Program-made: the position numbers and the translations under genes | Shown: in pieces, positions 7,245-13,380 of the stretch | Numbering within the stretch: the first letter of the stretch is position 1 | Layout: every line of letters starts with the position of its first letter | Source of the DNA: Actinomycetes bacterium | Lineage (GTDB): Bacteria > Actinomycetota > Acidimicrobiia > Acidimicrobiales > Palsa-688 | NCBI GenBank assembly: GCA_021827225.1 | Contig: JAKAXG010000044.1 | Coordinates: 1 to 13,380, forward strand | DNA: 13,380 nucleotides | Direction: 5' to 3' | Notes under the pieces: generated by a model | Databases searched by the model: none | What the model was told of the DNA's origin: nothing | What the model saw: only the letters and a program-made list of their open reading frames with translations

Positions 7245-8374
7245 TCCGCCACATCACCCGTCACCGACGGCTGCTGGCCATCGCGGCCGCCGGCTGTCTC
7301 GCCTCGACCCTGGCCGCCTGGGCCGGGCCCGCCGGCCCGGCCGCCGCCGACACCTCCCCCGGGCCTCCGGTGCCGGGGCTCAACTGCCTGCCCGAGCAGT
7401 TCCCCCACGCCGGCGCCCCCCGCAGCGCCCCGTCGGTGCCCTACGAGATCCCCTTCACCGCCACCCTGGGCCAGACCACCCCGGCCGGGATCCACGAGGG
7501 GGGCTACCTGCAGATCGCCAACAGCCTGGTCACCGCCACCCTGGGCGGTCCGCTGCAGCCGGACCCGACCACCGGCCAGATGTACGGGACCATCTTCGCC
7601 AAGGCCTGCGGGCTGATTTCCCTGCCCACCCAGAGCGGCGCCATCTCCGGTAACCCCTACGGCTCCGGCGGCGACCCCAACTACAACAACAACTTCGTGT
7701 TCGACCCGGCCCAGATCGGTGTCTCCCTGAGCGTCACCGGGGTGCCCGGCCTGCCCGTGCTGAGCGCCTTCGGGACCGCCGACGGCACCATGACCACCCA
7801 GATCGAGCCCAAGCCCGCCGCCAACGGCGGGCTGATGATCGCCTTCAACAGCTCGGCCAAGTCCACATCCGACTTCGGCCCGGCGCTGGGATCCCTGGCG
7901 GCCGCCCTCCTGCCGAAGACGGGCGTCACCCTCCCGCCCTCCATCACCTCCCTGCTCAACGGGCTGAACGTGGGCCAGATCGTCGGCAACACCGCCGGGT
8001 CGGCGTGCACCATCGCCATCGGCGACCTGCGCGCCGACGGGGTCAAGGACCTGGCGGCCACCGGTCTGAGCTACGCCCAGGCCACCAGCCCGGTGCAGTT
8101 CACCACCGGCACCAGCGGCAAGCTGACCGGCCGGCCGGTGACCGGGCCGATCACCGCCACCGACGCCACGCTGGTGGCCAACGACTTCCCGGTCGGGGCC
8201 ATCGTGCCGACCACCACCCCGGCGGCCGGCTACCCGAACGCGGTGTGCACCCAGAGCAACGCCAACCTGCTCAACACCCTGCTCGGGCTGCCGTCCATCC
8301 CCGACCCGGCCACCGGCCACTACCCGAACAGCTTCTACGCCCCGAGCACCTTCGGTGTCTACACCTCGTCGTAG
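7241..8374 (+). CDS. Secreted protein of unknown function, second of a tandem paralogous pair
   Basis: ATG 7241 overlaps the previous stop (ATGA). The 377-residue product has a basic start (MIRHITRHRR), a hydrophobic core at about 11-27 and a probable cleavage site after AAA at 34-36. A cysteine at 19 lies inside the core but has no good lipobox. The mature protein shares PYEIPF, KACGLISLP, NGGLMI, LTGRPVTGP and ANDFPVGAI with the preceding gene. It differs by insertions: one between the first two cysteines, and one of about 40 residues (about 215-255) with LPPSITSLLNGL before the third. Mature cysteines are C49, C123, C256 and C336, each in a matching context to the paralogue. There is no catalytic motif I can recognise. 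Location outside the membrane is well supported; function is unknown. Confidence 0.8.
   Translation: MIRHITRHRRLLAIAAAGCLASTLAAWAGPAGPAAADTSPGPPVPGLNCLPEQFPHAGAPRSAPSVPYEIPFTATLGQTTPAGIHEGGYLQIANSLVTATLGGPLQPDPTTGQMYGTIFAKACGLISLPTQSGAISGNPYGSGGDPNYNNNFVFDPAQIGVSLSVTGVPGLPVLSAFGTADGTMTTQIEPKPAANGGLMIAFNSSAKSTSDFGPALGSLAAALLPKTGVTLPPSITSLLNGLNVGQIVGNTAGSACTIAIGDLRADGVKDLAATGLSYAQATSPVQFTTGTSGKLTGRPVTGPITATDATLVANDFPVGAIVPTTTPAAGYPNAVCTQSNANLLNTLLGLPSIPDPATGHYPNSFYAPSTFGVYTSS
7321..7342 (+). repeat. Perfect 9-bp GC inverted repeat in the signal-peptide coding region
   Basis: GGCCGGGCC (7321-7329) and GGCCCGGCC (7334-7342) are exact reverse complements separated by CGCC. The segment encodes the Ala/Gly/Pro end of the signal peptide, so codon composition alone may explain it. 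No regulatory role is shown. Confidence 0.35.
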
Positions 8375-8873
8375 CCCCCGCCGGTTCCTCACCGCGATCG
8401 CGGTGGTGGCCGGCCTGCTGCTGTCCGGGTGCGGGACGGCCCACCGGCACTCCTCCACCCGGTCGCCGGTCACCGCCACCACCCTGGTGCAGGTGGACAC
8501 CTGGACAGCGCCGACGGTCAGCGGGCCGCCCAGCCCGGCGTCGTTCTGCTCCGTGCTGACCGCCATGTACCGCCACGAGGCCCAGGTCCCGCTGGCCACG
8601 CAGAGCGTCAAGGAGCAGATCCTGCGCGACTACGTCCGGACCGTCCCCGAGGCGCTGGCCGCCGCCCCGGCCGACATCGCCCCGGCCGCCCGCACCTACC
8701 TGACCAGCGTGGCACAGATCCTCTCCGCCCTCGCCGCCGCCGGCCTGGACTACAAGAAGATCAAGCCGGGTACCCTCACACCATTGCTTCTGGATCCGCA
8801 GATCAAAGCGGCCGGTAATGAGGTCCTGGCCTACTCGCAATCGCAGTGCCACTACACCATCGGCGGCACCTGA
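8355..8873 (+). CDS. Small lipoprotein of unknown function
   Basis: The GTG at 8355 gives 172 residues and overlaps the upstream gene by 20 bases, more than the four-base junctions elsewhere here. This start is preferred because it supplies the basic region (RRSPRR) before the hydrophobic core and the lipobox LSGC, with lipidated cysteine 26. After a Ser/Thr-rich linker (about 28-60) comes a helical domain of about 110 residues. It is bounded by C65 (SFCSVL) near its start and C165 (SQCHY) near its end, a likely disulfide. The pattern resembles small actinobacterial envelope proteins with an all-alpha fold and one disulfide. I cannot name a family. The tail, from about base 8760, is less GC-rich than the rest. 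It is probably anchored outside the membrane near the Mce complex. Confidence 0.75.
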   Translation: MSTPRRSPRRFLTAIAVVAGLLLSGCGTAHRHSSTRSPVTATTLVQVDTWTAPTVSGPPSPASFCSVLTAMYRHEAQVPLATQSVKEQILRDYVRTVPEALAAAPADIAPAARTYLTSVAQILSALAAAGLDYKKIKPGTLTPLLLDPQIKAAGNEVLAYSQSQCHYTIGGT

Positions 8874-8888
8874 CCTGGCCCGCATCGA

Positions 8889-8894
8889 AAGGAG
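8889..8894 (+). promoter_or_regulatory. Strong ribosome binding site that fixes the TTG start of the acyl ligase
   Basis: AAGGAG, part of GAAAGGAG, is the clearest Shine-Dalgarno sequence in the window. It lies five bases before TTG 8900, in a 26-base gap between genes. It supports a TTG start rather than an upstream in-frame codon or the later ATG at 8978. Confidence 0.75.
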
Positions 8895-8899
8895 CACCT

Positions 8900-10561
8900 T
8901 TGGCGGCCCGCAGAACTGACCTGGGCGGGGTGACCGGCCTCCTCCGGCGCCTGCCCACCGAGGCCCAGGCCCTCATGACCATCATCCAGTCCGGGATGGT
9001 CGGCCCCGAGCGGGCGGACCGCCTGATCGGCATCTACCGGGCGCTGGAGCGCTACGGAGCCATGGGGGCGGCGGTGAGCGTCGCCGCCATCAGGCACGGT
9101 CGGCGCACCGCCGTGGTCGACGAACTGGGGTCGCTCACCTTCGAGGAGATGGACCGCCGCTCGAACGCCCTCGGCAACGCCTTCCGGGCCCGCGGTGTCC
9201 GTCCCGGCACCGGGGTGGGGATCCTGTGCCGGAACCACCGGGGGATGTTCGACGCCAGCTTCGGGGTGCTGAAGGCCGGCGGGCGGGTCCTGTACCTGAA
9301 CACCGACTTCGCCGCCCCCCAGGCCAAGGAGGTGTGCGCCCGGGAAGGGGTGGAGATGCTGGTCTACGACGAGGAGTTCTCCGACATCGTGGCCGGCGTG
9401 GACGCGCCCAGGGGGCGGTTCGTGGCCTGGACCGACGACCCGGCCGGGGGCCGGGGCGACGGGCCGAGCCTGGAGTCGCTCATCGCCACCGGCAACCCGG
9501 CCGCCCCGCCGCCTCCCGGGTCGCCCGGCAACGTGATCATCCTGACGAGCGGCACCACCGGGACCCCCAAGGGGGCCAACCGGGGCCAGCCGAAGTCCCT
9601 GGCCCCCGTCGCCGCCATCCTGTCGCGCATCCCGTTCCGCTCCCGGGAGACCACCTTCATGGCGCCACCCGTCTACCACGCCTGGGGGCTCGGCGTCTCG
9701 GTGCTCACCCTGGGCCTCGGTTCGACGCTGGTGATGCGCCGGCGCTTCGACCCCGAGGACACCCTGGTGGCGCTGGCCGAGCACCGCTGCACCGCCCTGA
9801 CGGTGGTGCCGGTGCTGCTGAACCGGTTGGTGTCGCTGGGCCCGGAGCGGATCTCCGAGTTCGACCTGTCGGCGCTGCGGATCATCGCCTCCAGCGGATC
9901 CCAGCTCGAGGCCGCCCTGGCCTCGCGGGCCATGGACCTCTTCGGCGACGTGGTCTACAACCTGTACGGCTCCACCGAGGTGGCCTGGGCGACCATCGCC
10001 ACCCCCGAGGATCTGCGCGCCGCTCCCGGATGCGCCGGCAAGCCGCCCCTCGCCACCACGGTCAAAATCCTCGACGAACACGGCCGGCCGCTGCCCACCG
10101 GGAGCACGGGCCGTATCTTCGTGGGCAGCGGCATGGAGTTCGGCGGCTACACCGGCGGTGGCACCAAGGAGACGGTGGACGGGCTGATGGCCACCGGCGA
10201 CGTCGGCCACTTCGACAGCGACGGCCGGCTGTTCGTGGACGGCCGCGACGACGAGATGATCGTCTCCGGAGGCGAGAACGTCTTCCCCCGCGAGGTGGAG
10301 GAGCTGCTGGCCAAGCACGACGCCGTCCTCGAGGCGGCCGCCCTCGGCGTGCCCGACGAGCAGTTCGGGCAGCGCCTGCGGGTGTTCGTGGTGCTCCGCG
10401 ACGGGCACCACCTCGACGAGGAGGACGTGAAGGGCTACGTGCGGTCCAACCTGGCCCGCTACAAGGTGCCCCGCGACGTGACGTTCCTGCCCGAGCTGCC
10501 GCGCAACCCGTCCGGGAAGATCCTGAAGCGGCAACTGGCGCAGGCCGACGTCGAGGGGTGA
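8900..10561 (+). CDS. FadD-type fatty acyl-CoA (or acyl-AMP) ligase
   Basis: This is a 553-residue ANL-superfamily adenylating enzyme, started at TTG 8900 because of the ribosome binding site just before it. All core motifs are present: the phosphate-binding loop TSGTTGTPKGA (216-226), YGSTE (356-360), TGD with the ribose-binding Asp (434), the hinge GRDDEMI (448-454) followed by SGGENVFPREVEE, and PSGKILKRQL with the catalytic Lys 540. The N-terminal 60 or so residues before the AMP-binding domain (RADRLIGIYRALERYG) recall mycobacterial FadD2/FadD12-type synthetases. The expected reaction is ATP-dependent activation of a fatty acid to acyl-AMP and then acyl-CoA, in the cytoplasm. Placed after Mce genes, it could activate imported fatty acids. 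Chain length and whether CoA is the acceptor cannot be read from the sequence. It appears intact. Confidence 0.93.
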   Translation: MAARRTDLGGVTGLLRRLPTEAQALMTIIQSGMVGPERADRLIGIYRALERYGAMGAAVSVAAIRHGRRTAVVDELGSLTFEEMDRRSNALGNAFRARGVRPGTGVGILCRNHRGMFDASFGVLKAGGRVLYLNTDFAAPQAKEVCAREGVEMLVYDEEFSDIVAGVDAPRGRFVAWTDDPAGGRGDGPSLESLIATGNPAAPPPPGSPGNVIILTSGTTGTPKGANRGQPKSLAPVAAILSRIPFRSRETTFMAPPVYHAWGLGVSVLTLGLGSTLVMRRRFDPEDTLVALAEHRCTALTVVPVLLNRLVSLGPERISEFDLSALRIIASSGSQLEAALASRAMDLFGDVVYNLYGSTEVAWATIATPEDLRAAPGCAGKPPLATTVKILDEHGRPLPTGSTGRIFVGSGMEFGGYTGGGTKETVDGLMATGDVGHFDSDGRLFVDGRDDEMIVSGGENVFPREVEELLAKHDAVLEAAALGVPDEQFGQRLRVFVVLRDGHHLDEEDVKGYVRSNLARYKVPRDVTFLPELPRNPSGKILKRQLAQADVEG

Positions 10562-10571
10562 GCATCGCGAC

Positions 10572-12026
10572 ATGAGCTACGCCGACCCCGCCCCCCGGGT
10601 CCCGGGGGGCGACTTCGGCACCACCGGGGTGCGCAGCCGCTTCCGGGGTCCCTACGCGGCCGGGCCACCGGCCCGGGACCTGGAGGTCCACGAGCCGGCA
10701 CTGGGGACCTTCGGGCCGGCGGAGCTGGTCCGGATGGTGGTGGTGTACGTGGTCCTCAGCGTCTCGGTGGGCCTGGCCCTGGCCCGGTGGCTGCTGCGCC
10801 GGCGCAAGAGGAGCCCGTTCGCCGCCGCCTCGGAGGGCGCCGTGGACGGGCTGCTCCGCCTCGGCCCCACCTACGTGAAGCTGGGCCAGATCATCGCCTC
10901 CTCCCCCGGGCTGTTCCCCGAGCCGCTGGCCCGCAGCGCCCAGCGCTGCCTCGACGAGGTGCCGCCCTTCGACGGTCGCACCGCCCGGGAGATGATCCGC
11001 CGGGACCTGGGGCACCCCCCGGCCGCCATCTTCAAGCGCTTCGACGAGACGCCGCTGTCGGCGGCGTCGATCGGCCAGGTCCACGCCTGTGTTCTGCCCG
11101 ACGGCCGGGAAGCGGTGATCAAGCTGCAACGGCCCAACATCCGCCGGCAGATGACCACCGACCTGCGGATCATGCACCGGCTGGCCAAGACCCTCGAACG
11201 CCACTTCGAGTGGGCCCGCAACGCCGGGGCCATCGCCCTGGTCGAGGACCTCCACAGCGTCACCTACCAGGAGCTGAACCCGGCGCTGGAAGCGTGGCGC
11301 CAGCACCGCTTCCGGGAGAAGCTGTGGGCGTTCGGCGACAACCGGTGGATCACCGCTCCCGAGATCTACTGGGACTACTGCGGCCCGCACATGATCTGCA
11401 TGGAGCGCATGACCGGCATCCCGATGGACGAGTTCGACGCCATCCGCGACCAGGGCCTCGACGGGGAGCTGATCATCCGCCGGGGGGCCAAGACGTGGCT
11501 GGAAGCGGTGGTCGTGCACGGGCCGTTCCACGGCGACATGCACGCCGGCAACCTGTGGGTGCTCGAGGACGGCCGGGCCAGCTATCTCGACTTCGGGATC
11601 ATGGGCGAGGTCCCCGACGAGTTCAAGTCGCTGATCAAGGACCTCTTCTACACCTTCGTGTTCGACGGCCGCTACAGCCGCATAGCCCGGGCGTACAAGA
11701 ACCTCGGGATCATGAACGACGAGATGGGCACCGACGAGGAGGTCGGCATGCGCATCCAGATGGTCGTCGCCCCCATGATCGGCAACTCCTCCAGCATGAG
11801 CCTGGCCAGCTTCATCATGTCGTCGCTCGAGATGATGAAGCAGTACGGGCTCACCGCCCCGAAGGAGATGGTGCTCTTCTCGAAGCAGATGCTCTACATG
11901 GAGCGCTACATCAAGGGCCTGGCCCCGAACTGGTCGTTCGCCTCCGACCCGTACCTGCTCAAGAACATCTTCCCCGAGGAGGCGGCCAAGAAGGCCGCCG
12001 AGCTCGGGATGGTCTTCCCCGACTGA
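10572..12026 (+). CDS. ABC1/UbiB (AarF) family atypical kinase with N-terminal membrane anchor
   Basis: This 484-residue protein carries the ABC1 family marks: KLGQ (103-106), the Ala-rich loop AASIGQVH (164-171) that replaces a normal P-loop, the lysine in VIKLQRP (K184), the catalytic loop FHGDMHAGN (about 319-327, Asp 322 and Asn 327), and LDFG (339-342, Asp 340). The kinase-like fold is therefore complete. Known relatives (UbiB, COQ8) act in isoprenoid-quinone lipid metabolism as ATPases or atypical kinases. A membrane helix lies before the kinase domain at about 53-75, followed by RRRK. UbiB of proteobacteria instead has its helices at the C-terminus. The start lies 10 bases after the ligase stop, and the hydrolase begins three bases after this stop. 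Its target is unknown; an ancillary role in lipid handling is inferred from context. Confidence 0.9.
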   Translation: MSYADPAPRVPGGDFGTTGVRSRFRGPYAAGPPARDLEVHEPALGTFGPAELVRMVVVYVVLSVSVGLALARWLLRRRKRSPFAAASEGAVDGLLRLGPTYVKLGQIIASSPGLFPEPLARSAQRCLDEVPPFDGRTAREMIRRDLGHPPAAIFKRFDETPLSAASIGQVHACVLPDGREAVIKLQRPNIRRQMTTDLRIMHRLAKTLERHFEWARNAGAIALVEDLHSVTYQELNPALEAWRQHRFREKLWAFGDNRWITAPEIYWDYCGPHMICMERMTGIPMDEFDAIRDQGLDGELIIRRGAKTWLEAVVVHGPFHGDMHAGNLWVLEDGRASYLDFGIMGEVPDEFKSLIKDLFYTFVFDGRYSRIARAYKNLGIMNDEMGTDEEVGMRIQMVVAPMIGNSSSMSLASFIMSSLEMMKQYGLTAPKEMVLFSKQMLYMERYIKGLAPNWSFASDPYLLKNIFPEEAAKKAAELGMVFPD

Positions 12027-12029
12027 CCG

Positions 12030-13187
12030 ATGAGCGCTTCACCCGAACCCTACCCCGACACCACCGGCGGCCCCGACGAGGACTGGAGGTCGGTCATCCC
12101 GGCGGGGGGACCGGCGGTGCAGGCCGTGGCCCTCATGGACCTGGAGCTGCGCACCCTCAGCGCCTCGCTGGTCACCGCCGCCTCGGTCCCCGGAACGCTG
12201 CGGCGCCGCTCGGCGGAGGAGCACCGGGCCGCCGCCGAGTTCTACGCCGGTCTCAGCCGCAGCGGTGACGCCCGGGAGCTGTTCGTGGCGCCGCCGGCCG
12301 GGGTCGAGGTGCGGGCCCGCCCGGCCGGCCGCCTCCCGTGGGCACCGGGGATCTCCCGGGTGGACCTGCTCAGCTTCAGAAGCCCCTACCAGGTGCTCTA
12401 TCCGGCCGCCCGGTCCCGCTTCGAGGCCCACCGCCGCAACACCGTGGCCCGAGCCATGCACTGGCGCCACGACGACGGCCCCAGACCGACGATCATCGTC
12501 GTCCACGGGTTCACCGGGTCCCCGTACTGGCTCAACAGCGCCTTCTTCCAGCTGCCGTGGTTCTACCGCCACGGCTGCGACGTGGTGCTGGCCATGCTGC
12601 CCTTCCACGGCCCCCGCAACGACGTCCCGGCGCCGTTCAGCGGTTCGGCTCTCTTCGCCGACGGGCTCAGCACCTTCACCGAGGCCATCTTCCAGAGCAT
12701 CTGCGATCTGCGGGTGATCGTCGACCACCTGGAGGCGACCGGCGCAGCCAACATCGGCATCACCGGGCTGTCGCTCGGCGGCTACGTCACCGCTCTCATG
12801 GCCGGCGTGGAACCGCGCCTGCACTTCGCCATCCCCAACAGCGCGGTCACCGAGATGCCGTCGTTGATCGACGACTGGTTCCCGGCCAACCGGGTGATCA
12901 ACGCCGGGCTGCGGCTGGCCGGGATCGACCCCGAGACCCACGCCGCGGCGATGCGGCTGCACAGCCCCCTCCGCTTCCCCGCCCAGCTGGCCAGGGACCG
13001 CCTGTTCATCATCGGGGGCCTGGCGGACCGGCTGGCCCCGCCGGAGCAGTCCGCCCGGCTGTGGGCCCACTGGAACCGACCCCGGATCCACTGGTTCCCG
13101 GGCAGCCACATCCTGCACCTCAGGCGGGCGGTGTACCTTCGCGAGATCGGCCGGTTCCTGCGGGACACCGGCTTCAGCCCCGGCTGA
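12030..13187 (+). CDS. Alpha/beta hydrolase (probable esterase, lipase or acylhydrolase)
   Basis: The 385-residue protein has a canonical alpha/beta-hydrolase core from about residue 150. HGFTG (159-163) is the oxyanion-hole region, the nucleophile elbow GLSLGG carries Ser 248, GLADR carries Asp 333, and GSHILH carries the likely catalytic His 360 (His 363 is an alternative). About 145 residues precede the core; they look helical and Arg/Ala-rich, with no signal peptide, so the enzyme is probably cytoplasmic. The segment LPFHGPRND followed by a long helix before the nucleophile recalls the ABHD18-like branch, but this is only a visual impression. ATG 12030 follows the ABC1 stop after three bases. 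A hydrolase beside an acyl ligase and Mce genes suggests release of acyl chains from a lipid. Substrate unknown. Confidence 0.88.
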   Translation: MSASPEPYPDTTGGPDEDWRSVIPAGGPAVQAVALMDLELRTLSASLVTAASVPGTLRRRSAEEHRAAAEFYAGLSRSGDARELFVAPPAGVEVRARPAGRLPWAPGISRVDLLSFRSPYQVLYPAARSRFEAHRRNTVARAMHWRHDDGPRPTIIVVHGFTGSPYWLNSAFFQLPWFYRHGCDVVLAMLPFHGPRNDVPAPFSGSALFADGLSTFTEAIFQSICDLRVIVDHLEATGAANIGITGLSLGGYVTALMAGVEPRLHFAIPNSAVTEMPSLIDDWFPANRVINAGLRLAGIDPETHAAAMRLHSPLRFPAQLARDRLFIIGGLADRLAPPEQSARLWAHWNRPRIHWFPGSHILHLRRAVYLREIGRFLRDTGFSPG

Positions 13188-13199
13188 GCACAGCCGGGG
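13178..13199 (+). terminator. Perfect 8-bp hairpin on the hydrolase stop codon, possible terminator or attenuator
   Basis: CCCCGGCT (13178-13185) and AGCCGGGG (13192-13199) pair perfectly across the six-base loop GAGCAC. The stop codon TGA 13185-13187 lies at the apex. No T-tract follows, so this is not a classical intrinsic terminator, though actinobacteria often use T-poor hairpins. It separates the hydrolase from the last gene. Confidence 0.45.
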
Positions 13200-13209
13200 T
13201 CGAGTCCTG

Positions 13210-13215
13210 AGGAGG
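13210..13215 (+). promoter_or_regulatory. Ribosome binding site of the final lipoprotein gene
   Basis: AGGAGG, within TGAGGAGGGG, lies 10 bases before TTG 13226. It supports the TTG start, which no ATG in this frame could replace before the lipobox. Confidence 0.6.
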
Positions 13216-13225
13216 GGCCCCAGCT

Positions 13226-13380
13226 TTGTCCAACCGAAGAGCAGCCGGCGCCGCCGCCGCGGTGGTCGCGGCCGTGGCGGTCGCCGCGTGCGGTTCCTCA
13301 ACGCCCAAGGTGAGCGCCGCCACCCTCCTGCAGAAGGCCAAGTCCACCCTCGACGCCGCCTCGGCCGTGCACTTCAAGCT
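13226..13380 (+). CDS. LppX/LprAFG-family lipoprotein, N-terminal part (3' truncated by window end)
   Basis: The frame opens at TTG 13226 with a good ribosome binding site and runs off the window after 51 codons. It encodes a basic start (SNRRA), an Ala/Val-rich core and a lipobox VAAC, placing the lipidated cysteine at residue 22. The mature start SAATLLQKAKSTLDAASAVHF matches the opening helix of the LppX/LprG/LprA lipoprotein family. In mycobacteria those proteins bind acylated lipids such as triacylglycerol or PDIM in a hydrophobic pocket and move them toward the outer envelope. Its presence behind Mce and acyl-ligase genes fits a lipid-trafficking theme. A hairpin precedes it, so its expression may be uncoupled from the operon. 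The pocket-forming part is outside the window, so the family call is provisional. Confidence 0.72.
   Translation, partial: MSNRRAAGAAAAVVAAVAVAACGSSTPKVSAATLLQKAKSTLDAASAVHFK

Noticed and set aside
8355..8390. Possible twin-arginine signal in the small lipoprotein (RRSPRRFL)
   Set aside because: The spacing does not fit the S/T-RR-x-F-L-K pattern. A standard lipoprotein signal with LSGC explains the N-terminus.
10660..10676. Perfect 7-bp inverted repeat CCGGGCC-ACC-GGCCCGG
   Set aside because: It lies inside the Ala/Gly/Pro-rich N-terminus of the ABC1 gene, where GC-rich codons easily produce such palindromes. There is no boundary or regulatory context.
1..13380. tRNA or rRNA genes, CRISPR arrays, insertion sequences, transposases, integrases or att sites
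   Set aside because: None seen. The window is continuously coding on one strand, without clustered direct repeats or mobile-element proteins.

Overview
The window is a gene-dense, high-GC stretch (roughly 70% by eye) with every gene on the + strand and no gap above about 40 bases. The content points to an actinobacterium (Actinomycetota): a multi-subunit mce operon of the MceA-F type with an Mce-associated protein, an LppX/LprAFG-type lipoprotein, several lipoprotein signals, and many GTG and TTG starts. The proteins look divergent from the mycobacterial set, so an environmental lineage such as Acidimicrobiia is possible, but the sequence alone cannot settle this.

Region 1 (1-5731) is the body of an mce lipid-transport operon. 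It holds the C-terminal tail of a first MCE protein (probably MceA), then five complete MCE proteins in the order MceB, C, D, E (the lipoprotein) and F. B to F are joined by four-base start/stop overlaps (GTGA, ATGA, ATGA, GTGA). The YrbE permease genes and the operon promoter would lie upstream of the window.

Region 2 (5740-8873) encodes envelope accessory proteins: a single-pass Mce-associated membrane protein, two secreted proteins of unknown function that are diverged tandem paralogues, and a small lipoprotein. The paralogues share four aligned cysteines and several motifs. They are the least explained part of the window and the best candidates for an undescribed component of the transport system.

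Region 3 (8900-13187) encodes lipid-metabolism proteins: a FadD-type acyl-CoA/acyl-AMP ligase, an ABC1/UbiB-family atypical kinase with an N-terminal membrane anchor, and an alpha/beta hydrolase with a complete candidate triad. A perfect 8-bp hairpin sits on the hydrolase stop codon. It is followed by the start of an LppX/LprG-like lipid-binding lipoprotein that runs off the window.

The layout suggests one functional programme. The MCE hexamer and its accessory proteins move a lipid across the envelope, the hydrolase may release acyl groups, the ligase activates them, and the LppX-like protein may shuttle lipid outside the membrane. The substrate and the direction of transport cannot be read from the sequence.
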